From Gemmatimonadota bacterium (GTDB lineage Bacteria; Gemmatimonadota; Gemmatimonadetes; Gemmatimonadales; GWC2-71-9), in assembly GCA_003220905.1 (NCBI GenBank), contig QHTS01000292.1, positions 1-5,966 of the forward strand: DNA of 5,966 bases, written 5' to 3'. Positions 1-5,126 of the stretch are shown here, in pieces; position 1 is the stretch's first letter, and each line of letters opens with the position of its first letter. A model generated the notes under the pieces. The model had not been told where the DNA came from and ran no database searches. It saw nothing but the letters and a program-made list of their open reading frames with translations. A program made the position numbers and the translations under genes.

Positions 1-1098
1 ATGGTCGTGGTGCAGGTCCGCGCCGCGCCCAAGGAGTTCAAGCTCAACTTCAAGTTCGGCGGCGGCGTCAAGACCCGCGACGTCGTCGTGTTCACCCGCC
101 AGTTCGCCACGATGATCAACGCCGGCCTGCCGCTCGTCCAGGCGCTCGACATCCTGGCGCAGCAGACCGAGAATAAGATCCTCGCCGACGTCACCCGGCA
201 GGTCGTCTATGACGTCGAGAGCGGCCAGACGCTCGCCGACGCGCTGCGCAAGCACCCCAAGGCGTTCAGCGACCTGTACGTCAACATGGTCGCGGCCGGG
301 GAAGCGGGCGGCATCCTGGACACCATCCTCGTCCGGTTGGCGGAGTTCCTCGAGAAGAACGACTCGATCGTGCGGAAGGTGAAGGGAGCGATGATCTACC
401 CCGGCGTCATCATGTCGGTGGCGGTCATCGCGATCTCCGTGCTGCTCATCTTCGTCATCCCGACCTTCCAGAACATGTTCGCGTCCGTGAACCTGCAGCT
501 GCCGCTGCCGACCCGCATGGTGATCGGCGCGAGCAACGTGCTCAAGGACTACTGGTGGGCGATCATCGGGATCATCGCGGGCGCCCTGTTCGCCCTGAGA
601 AGCTACTACCAGACCGCGCCGGGGCGCCTCCAGATCGATACGCTGCTGCTCAAGACGCCGGTGCTGGGCGACGTCCTCCGCAAGGCGGCCGTGTCGCGGT
701 TCACGCGCACGCTCGGCACGCTGATCTCCTCCGGCGTCTCGATCCTCGACGGCCTCGAGATCACGGCGCGCACCGCCGGGAACATGGTGATCCACAACGC
801 CGTGATGGAGTCGCGCGCCTCGATTGCCGGCGGCGAAACGATCGCCGCGCCGCTCGCCAAGTCGAAGGTGTTCCCGCCGATGGTGATCTCGATGATCTCC
901 GTGGGTGAGCAGACCGGCGGCATGGACGAGATGCTCTCGAAAATCGCCGACTTCTACGACGACGAGGTGGATGCGGCGGTGAGCGCGCTGCTGTCGCTCA
1001 TGGAGCCGGTCATGATCGTCGTGCTCGGCGTCATCGTGGGCGGCATGGTCATCGCCATGTACCTGCCGATCTTCGACATGGTGAACGCGGTGCAGTAG
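1..1098 (+). CDS. pilC: PilC, type IV pilus inner-membrane platform protein (probably 5'-truncated)
   Basis: Polytopic inner-membrane platform of the type IV pilus (GspF/PilC family), which couples the assembly and retraction ATPases to pilin movement. The 365 readable residues show the family's two T2SSF repeats, about residues 31-154 and 234-356. They begin with matching FTRQFATMINAG (31-42) and FTRTLGTLISSG (234-245) and carry the paired GEAGG (100-104) and GEQTGG (302-307) motifs. Hydrophobic segments lie near 133-153, 185-199 and 336-356. Family members are usually about 400 residues, with some 40 more residues before the first repeat. The ATG at base 1 has no visible upstream sequence and its MVVVQV resembles the end of that N-terminal part, so it is probably an internal Met and the true start lies left of the window. 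The second half of the window carries pilS and pilR, supporting a pil cluster. The family call is firm; the start is not. Confidence 0.95.
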   Translation: MVVVQVRAAPKEFKLNFKFGGGVKTRDVVVFTRQFATMINAGLPLVQALDILAQQTENKILADVTRQVVYDVESGQTLADALRKHPKAFSDLYVNMVAAGEAGGILDTILVRLAEFLEKNDSIVRKVKGAMIYPGVIMSVAVIAISVLLIFVIPTFQNMFASVNLQLPLPTRMVIGASNVLKDYWWAIIGIIAGALFALRSYYQTAPGRLQIDTLLLKTPVLGDVLRKAAVSRFTRTLGTLISSGVSILDGLEITARTAGNMVIHNAVMESRASIAGGETIAAPLAKSKVFPPMVISMISVGEQTGGMDEMLSKIADFYDDEVDAAVSALLSLMEPVMIVVLGVIVGGMVIAMYLPIFDMVNAVQ

Positions 1099-1111
1099 CG
1101 CCGCAGATGAG

Positions 1112-1136
1112 CGCCCCCGTCCCCCCCGTCCCCCCC
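1112..1136. repeat. C-run tandem repeat ahead of the R2lox start (bottom-strand G-runs)
   Basis: The 52-base gap between pilC and R2lox contains runs of 5, 7 and 7 C (1114-1118, 1121-1127, 1130-1136) separated by GT, so GTCCCCCCC occurs twice in tandem with a 9-base period. The last run ends 14 bases before the R2lox ATG. On the bottom (template) strand these are G5, G7 and G7, and with GGG at 1147-1149 they make four G-runs, a possible quadruplex. Homopolymers of this length are also typical sites of slippage and of sequencing error. No Shine-Dalgarno sequence, promoter or terminator stands out in this gap. Confidence 0.7.
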
Positions 1137-1150
1137 ACGACACCGTCCCG

Positions 1151-2257
1151 ATGCGCCTGTACCACGACGCGAAGCGGCTCGGCGCCTGGGACCCGCGGAG
1201 CCTCGACCTGCGGCGGGACGTCGACGATTGGGCCCGCTTCACTGTCGCCGAGCGCGACGTACTGCTCCGCCTCACCGTGCTGTTCCAGGCCGCGGAAGAG
1301 AGCATGACCCGCGACCTCCTGCCGCTCGTCATGGCGGTGGTGCGCGAGGAGCGCCTCGAGGAGCAGTTGTTCCTCACCACCTTCCTCGCCGACGAGGCGA
1401 AGCACACCGAGTTCTTCCGGCGCGTGCTCGACGAAGTCTGCCGCCAGTCCGGGGATCTCCAGCGCTATCAGACGCCGAGCTTCCGGCGACTCTTTGCCGA
1501 GCGCCTCCCCGACGCGATGCAGCGGCTGCTGGCCGATCCGTCCCCGGCCGGCCAGGCCGAGGCGCTCGTGACCTACAGCCTGGTCGGCGAAGGGGTGCTC
1601 GGCGACGCGGGATACCACGTCTTCTCGACCGCCCTGGCACGGGGCGACTCGATGCCCGGGTTCCGCGAGGGTCTCCGGCATGCCCAGGCCGACGAAGATC
1701 GGCACATGGCCTACGGCCTGTTCCTCCTCTCCCGCCTCGTGGCCCAGGACCGGGAGGTGTGGAGCGCGGTGAGCCGGCGGATGGAGGAGCTGCTGCCGCT
1801 CACGCTCGGCATCGTGAGCGAGTTCTTCGAGCCGTACGACCCCATGCCGTTCGGGCTCTCGCTCGACGACACGGTCCAGGACGCGATCGCCCGGTTCGCG
1901 AGCCGCTGGGCGGCCTTGGAGGAGGCGAAGGAACGGGGGCGCGCGCTCGCCGGCACGCCCGGCACCGAGCAGGTGGTCCGAGATATCCTGGGATGGGTCG
2001 GCGATCAGCTGCAGCCGGTCCCGATCGAGGTGCGCCGGGAAGGAACGGGCCCCGTCTACACGTTCCACGTGGGCTCGGGACGCGCGTCGGAGGGAGCACT
2101 GTTGATCACGCAGGAGGTCGTCGCGCACCACACCGCCGCCGACGTGATCGCGGCCCTGCGCGCCCATCGCGTTCCCGAGCGGCTGCGGGCGGCGGGCCGG
2201 AGGCGGCTGACCTGCATCAGCGCCGGCGGCAAGATCATCGTGCAGCCGCCGGAATGA
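1151..2257 (+). CDS. R2-like ligand-binding oxidase (R2lox) with a C-terminal extension
   Basis: Ferritin-fold dimetal-carboxylate protein related to ribonucleotide reductase R2 and to Mycobacterium tuberculosis Rv0233. R2lox enzymes bind a Mn/Fe or Fe/Fe centre and a fatty-acid-like ligand; the physiological substrate is unknown. Aligning by eye with the mycobacterial protein, all six ligands are present: E49 (AAEES), E82 and H85 (DEAKH), E147 (VGEG), E182 and H185 (DEDRH). Y142, the tyrosine that forms the ether crosslink, is kept, but its partner Val71 is Met52 here. The R2lox-like part ends near residue 265. The remaining ~100 residues (about 268-368) have no counterpart in the ~314-residue mycobacterial protein and I do not recognise them. 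No signal peptide or membrane segment is seen, so it is probably cytosolic. ATG1151 is the first ATG, GTG or TTG after the in-frame stop at 1082, but no Shine-Dalgarno is evident and the family's first ~20 residues are missing. It may be read through from pilC, 52 bases upstream. Confidence 0.88.
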   Translation: MRLYHDAKRLGAWDPRSLDLRRDVDDWARFTVAERDVLLRLTVLFQAAEESMTRDLLPLVMAVVREERLEEQLFLTTFLADEAKHTEFFRRVLDEVCRQSGDLQRYQTPSFRRLFAERLPDAMQRLLADPSPAGQAEALVTYSLVGEGVLGDAGYHVFSTALARGDSMPGFREGLRHAQADEDRHMAYGLFLLSRLVAQDREVWSAVSRRMEELLPLTLGIVSEFFEPYDPMPFGLSLDDTVQDAIARFASRWAALEEAKERGRALAGTPGTEQVVRDILGWVGDQLQPVPIEVRREGTGPVYTFHVGSGRASEGALLITQEVVAHHTAADVIAALRAHRVPERLRAAGRRRLTCISAGGKIIVQPPE

Positions 2258-2270
2258 CCCCTGGGGGCGC

Positions 2271-2867
2271 CTAGGGGCCGGACGCGGCGCCCGCGAGACC
2301 CGGCAGCTCGAGCCACTGTCGCGGGAAGCGCGGCAGGAACTTCACGTGGCGGTTCACGACCGCCTGCACCCGCCGCCACCAGCAAACGATCGGCTGGGCC
2401 GCCCGGCCGACGCTCACCACGGCGAACGGGATCGAGTCCGCCACCACGGTCCGCAGGTCCGGCTGGCTGAGGGAGCAGAGGTCCTCCGGCGTTCTCAGCC
2501 CGAAGCTCGAGTCCGGGCCGACCCACGGATGGTTGTGCCACACGGCGAGGGTGGTGGCCGGCGGGCAGGGGAGCGGGGTCACCGCGTCGACGCTGGAGTG
2601 CACGATGTCCGGCATCGCGAACTCCCTGACCAACGCCGTGTCTCCCACGACGGTGCCCTGCAGGCACAGCACGACTTCCCGGTCGAGACCGGCCGCCAGG
2701 AGGCTGAGGCGTCGGAGCAGCGACGGAGCGAGCACCAGGCGTTTCAGCGGTTGGGAGTTGAGGATCGCGGAGTCGGCCGGGGTCAGGGCGGCCTGGCCCG
2801 CTGCGGGAGCGGGAGCCGCGAGCGCTCCGACCATCAACCACACCGTGACACACACCGCGCGCCCCAT
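2271..2867 (-). CDS. Exported JAMM/MPN-like putative metalloprotease
   Basis: A 198-residue protein with an N-terminal signal peptide: a short basic start, hydrophobic residues about 4-20, and likely cleavage around residues 23-26 (APAAGQA). The mature part carries the elements of a JAMM zinc site: a Glu in a buried strand followed by Gly (E64, REVVLCLQG), then H111-N-H113-P, then T126-P-E-D129-L followed by a helix. JAMM proteins cleave isopeptide or peptide bonds using E, H, H and D, with a Ser near the Asp. Here the usual H-x-H-x7-S-x2-D spacing is stretched by about five residues and Ser is Thr, so activity is uncertain. Four cysteines remain after the signal (C68, C101, C131, C162) and could form disulfides outside the cytoplasm. 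It converges on R2lox with 13 bases between stops and diverges from pilS. There is no spaced Shine-Dalgarno. The target is unknown; the domain call is from motif reading only. Confidence 0.7.
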   Translation of the reverse strand: MGRAVCVTVWLMVGALAAPAPAAGQAALTPADSAILNSQPLKRLVLAPSLLRRLSLLAAGLDREVVLCLQGTVVGDTALVREFAMPDIVHSSVDAVTPLPCPPATTLAVWHNHPWVGPDSSFGLRTPEDLCSLSQPDLRTVVADSIPFAVVSVGRAAQPIVCWWRRVQAVVNRHVKFLPRFPRQWLELPGLAGAASGP

Positions 2868-2872
2868 TCCCT

Positions 2873-2878
2873 ACAATA
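2873..2878 (-). promoter_or_regulatory. Candidate -10 element for leaderless transcription of the JAMM-like gene
   Basis: On the minus strand TATTGT stands 5 bases before the ATG at 2867. This fits the TANNNT box found just upstream of start codons in leaderless transcripts, and would put the transcription start at or next to the A of the ATG. The absence of a properly spaced Shine-Dalgarno agrees. No convincing -35 box is visible. The same ACAATAG word (plus strand) recurs at 2993-2999, so chance or an older duplication is possible. Confidence 0.35.
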
Positions 2879-2940
2879 GCGAAAGTCGGGGTGGGGAACG
2901 ACGTGCCGCCCGATGGAGTGCGCGTGCGATCCGCTACTGT

Positions 2941-2962
2941 GCGCTGGGCTTCCGGCCAGCGC
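2941..2962. repeat. Hairpin-forming inverted repeat
   Basis: GCGCTGG (2941-2947) and CCAGCGC (2956-2962) form a perfect 7-base stem with an 8-base loop in the divergent region between the JAMM-like gene and pilS. There is no T-run on either side, so it is not a typical intrinsic terminator. An operator or a piece of the neighbouring repeat-rich sequence are both possible. Confidence 0.4.
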
Positions 2963-3003
2963 CTGTGCTCTTGCACTTTGCCACACCATCAACAATAGTT
3001 CCA

Positions 3004-3186
3004 AGCCGCAAGCCGATAGCCGTACGTGGTGTAACAGCCTTGCGGCCAACAGGTTGCCTGCGGTCCGAAGCTCCCGGTTCGCCTTGCGACTTGGCGGCCT
3101 TGCGGTCGTCTTGGGGCTTACGCTTTTCGGCTTGCGCCTGTCTTCAGAGGGACATGCTTACGGCTTACGACTTTCGGCTTGCGGCT
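3004..3186. repeat. Degenerate CTTGCG/CTTACG repeat element bounded by inverted repeats
   Basis: The 23-base arms at 3004-3026 and 3164-3186 are inverted copies matching at 20 of 23 positions; the left arm begins AGCCGCAAGCCGA and the right arm ends TCGGCTTGCGGCT. Between and within them the short word CTTGCG or CTTACG recurs at about 3039, 3083, 3099, 3117, 3131, 3157, 3164 and 3178. The composition is less GC-rich than the flanking genes. I recall similar CGGCTTACGGCTTGCGG strings between genes in environmental high-GC genomes, where they yield false GLRLSAYG-type peptides; that is unverified. Together with the hairpin and the candidate -10 element, this accounts for what can be seen in the 336-base gap 2868-3203. 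No clear pilS promoter was found there. Confidence 0.6.
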
Positions 3187-3203
3187 GGCTCGTGACCTGG
3201 CTC

Positions 3204-5126
3204 GTGGGTGACCGGCGGGGGTCAGTCCTCCCGACGCCGCAGAGTCTGCTGCGGTCGGTGTACGCGGGACGGCTGTGCGTCGCCGGCGCGATCTACCTGG
3301 CGGCGGCGCTCAAGTTCGCGGTCGCGGCTCCGCTCGACCTGCTCGTCACGTCGTTCGTGCTGGTCGCGGCCGTCGTGGTGACGATCGCCTCCTACTGGTA
3401 CACCCACCTGTCGCGCCGCACGCCCGGCCGGACATTCCTGTACGGGCAGGCCCTGTTCGACGTGGCTCTGATCACCACGGTCGTGCACATCACGGGCGGT
3501 CCGCAGAGCGACCTGACGCCGCTGTACGTCCCGCTGATCGCGGTGACGGCGGTGCTGATGCCGCCGGCGAGCACCGGCTTGATCACGGCGCTCGTCGGGA
3601 TCGTCTACTTCGCGGACGTGTTCTTCGGGCACACCACGCCGATGACGGCGCAGGTTGGGCTGCAGCTGCTGGTGTTCGCGGCGGTGGCGGCGGTGACCGC
3701 CTATTTCGCGAGCCGCGTGTCGGTGATGGGGGCGGAACGGGAGGCGCTGGCGGGGGAGCTGCGCCAGGCCCGACTCGAAGCGGCGGACGTCCTGCGCAGC
3801 GTCCCGACCGGGATCGTGACGGTGGATCAGGCGGGCCACCTGCTGTACTGCAATCCGGCGGCCGAGCAGATCCTCGGATTCAAGGAGCGTCAGTGGCGCG
3901 GGCGCCCGATCATGCCGGAGTTCGCGAAGATCGCCCCCGAGTTCTGGGCCGCGATCACCGCGACCGCGCGGCGCGGCGTGCGGGCGATGCGTGTGGAGGC
4001 CACGGTGCGGCGTGCCGATCGCACGTTCCCGATCGGCGTGACGACCACCACGCTGGACGTCGAGCCGGCGGGTGAGCCCCGGGTCACCGCGATCTTCACC
4101 GACATCTCGGACTCGAAGCGGCTCGAGGAGCTCCACCTGCGCGCGGAACGGCTCGAGGCGGTGGCGGAGCTGTCGTCCAGCCTGGCGCACGAGATCAAGA
4201 ACCCGCTCGCCTCGATCCGCTCGTCGGTGGAGCAGCTGGGCCGGGCCAAGCGGGTGAACGCCGACGAGAAGTTCCTGACGTCGCTCGTGGTGCGCGAGAC
4301 CGACCGGTTGTCGCGTCTGCTCTCGGAGTTTCTCGATTTCTCCCGCGTGCGCGCCACGGAGTGCCGGCCACTCGACCTGCGCACCGTAGCGGCCGCGGCG
4401 ATCCGCCTCGTGCGGGAGCACCCGGACTGCCCCGAGGACGCCGTCATCGATCTGACGGGCGACGCGACTCCCATGGAGGGCGACGAGGACCTGTTGCACC
4501 GGGTCGTGTCGAACCTGGTGCTGAACGCCGTCCAGGCCACGGGCAAGGGCGCGCGCGTCGTGGTGCGCACGGCCGACCGGTTGTCGCGTCTGCTCTCGGA
4601 GTTTCTCGATTTCTCCCGCGTGCGCGCCACGGAGTGCCGGCCACTCGACCTGCGCACCGTAGCGGCCGCGGCGATCCGCCTCGTGCGGGAGCACCCGGAC
4701 TGTCCCGAGGACGCCGTCATCGATCTGACGGGCGACGCGACTCCCATGGAGGGCGACGAGGACCTGTTGCACCGGGTCGTGTCGAACCTGGTGCTGAACG
4801 CCGTCCAGGCCACGGGCAAGGGCGCGCGCGTCGTGGTGCGCACGGGACGGCCCGCCGCCCACGAACTGCCGGGGGGCGCCGGCATCGAGACCCCCGTATC
4901 CCTGGCGGTGAGCGACAACGGCCCGGGTATCCCCGAGAACCTGCGGGCCCGCCTGTTCGAGCCGTTTGTGACGGGTCGCGTGGGCGGCACCGGCCTCGGC
5001 CTCGCCATCGTGCAGCGTGCCGTGGACGCGCACCGCGGCCTGGTGCTCGTGGACTCCACGCCGGGGCAGGGGACGACGTTCACGGTCTACTTCCCCGCCG
5101 CCCGGCGGAAAGAGGAAGCAGCATGA
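3204..5126 (+). CDS. pilS: PilS-like sensor histidine kinase with an internal 91-codon tandem duplication
   Basis: Membrane sensor kinase expected to phosphorylate the adjacent PilR-like regulator. From GTG3204 it has 640 residues: about six membrane segments within 21-170, a linker helix, a PAS domain (about 195-303), and a HisKA domain with phospho-acceptor H329 (LAHEIKNPL). Then residues 367-457 are repeated exactly as 458-547 (residue 548 differs). Each copy holds the second dimerisation helix (DRLSRLLSEFLDFSRV) and an ATPase N-box (NLVLNAVQA; N441 and N532). Only one set of G1 (DNGPG, 571-575), F (FEPF, 585-588) and G2 (GGTGLGL, 594-600) follows. The membrane part, with YGQALFD, HITGG and PLYVPLI, is PilS-like. 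The frame is open back to ATG2913, but that stretch is repeat-derived and unlike any kinase. GTG3192 and GTG3204 are the only plausible later starts and neither has a clear Shine-Dalgarno. The gene overlaps the pilR start by 4 bases. Family is sure; start and activity are uncertain. Confidence 0.9.
   Translation: MGDRRGSVLPTPQSLLRSVYAGRLCVAGAIYLAAALKFAVAAPLDLLVTSFVLVAAVVVTIASYWYTHLSRRTPGRTFLYGQALFDVALITTVVHITGGPQSDLTPLYVPLIAVTAVLMPPASTGLITALVGIVYFADVFFGHTTPMTAQVGLQLLVFAAVAAVTAYFASRVSVMGAEREALAGELRQARLEAADVLRSVPTGIVTVDQAGHLLYCNPAAEQILGFKERQWRGRPIMPEFAKIAPEFWAAITATARRGVRAMRVEATVRRADRTFPIGVTTTTLDVEPAGEPRVTAIFTDISDSKRLEELHLRAERLEAVAELSSSLAHEIKNPLASIRSSVEQLGRAKRVNADEKFLTSLVVRETDRLSRLLSEFLDFSRVRATECRPLDLRTVAAAAIRLVREHPDCPEDAVIDLTGDATPMEGDEDLLHRVVSNLVLNAVQATGKGARVVVRTADRLSRLLSEFLDFSRVRATECRPLDLRTVAAAAIRLVREHPDCPEDAVIDLTGDATPMEGDEDLLHRVVSNLVLNAVQATGKGARVVVRTGRPAAHELPGGAGIETPVSLAVSDNGPGIPENLRARLFEPFVTGRVGGTGLGLAIVQRAVDAHRGLVLVDSTPGQGTTFTVYFPAARRKEEAA
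4300..4572 (+). repeat. pilS tandem repeat, copy 1 (273 bases)
   Basis: First copy of a direct tandem repeat exactly 91 codons long. It covers the end of HisKA and the N-box half of the ATPase domain. It matches copy 2 at 272 of 273 positions; the one difference is C4430 against T4703, both giving Cys (TGC/TGT). Confidence 0.97.
4573..4845 (+). repeat. pilS tandem repeat, copy 2 (273 bases)
   Basis: Second copy, directly abutting the first and in frame. It runs into the single set of G-boxes, so it forms the half of the ATPase domain that can fold with the C-terminal part. The word TCGTGGTGCGC lies at 4285-4295, 4558-4568 and 4831-4841, always at the same offset from a copy boundary. Confidence 0.97.
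5112..5116 (+). promoter_or_regulatory. Ribosome binding site of the pilR-like gene
   Basis: GAGGA lies 6 bases before the ATG at 5123, inside the last codons of pilS. With the ATGA stop-start overlap it fixes the regulator's start and implies translational coupling with pilS. Confidence 0.75.

Noticed and set aside
1049..2167. Minus-strand open frame of 372 codons opposite R2lox
   Set aside because: Low-complexity shadow; the plus strand carries all the R2lox metal ligands.
2258..2277. CCCCT/AGGGG inverted repeat between the convergent stops as a bidirectional terminator
   Set aside because: Only 5 bases of stem with a 10-base loop and no T-run on either strand; weak in such GC-rich sequence.
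3043..3058. Possible sigma-54 promoter (GGC and TTGC with correct GG-N10-GC spacing) upstream of pilS
   Set aside because: Matches only the core, lies within sequence rich in TTGC by repetition, and sits about 150 bases from the start; too weak to annotate.
2346..3195. Plus-strand open frames (2346-2879 and 2533-3195) opposite the JAMM-like gene
   Set aside because: No recognisable domains and biased composition; the minus-strand frame has a signal peptide and an ordered motif set.
2913..3203. ATG at 2913 as the pilS start
   Set aside because: The added 97 residues come from the repeat element and match no kinase N-terminus known to me; the membrane domain begins only after about 3260.
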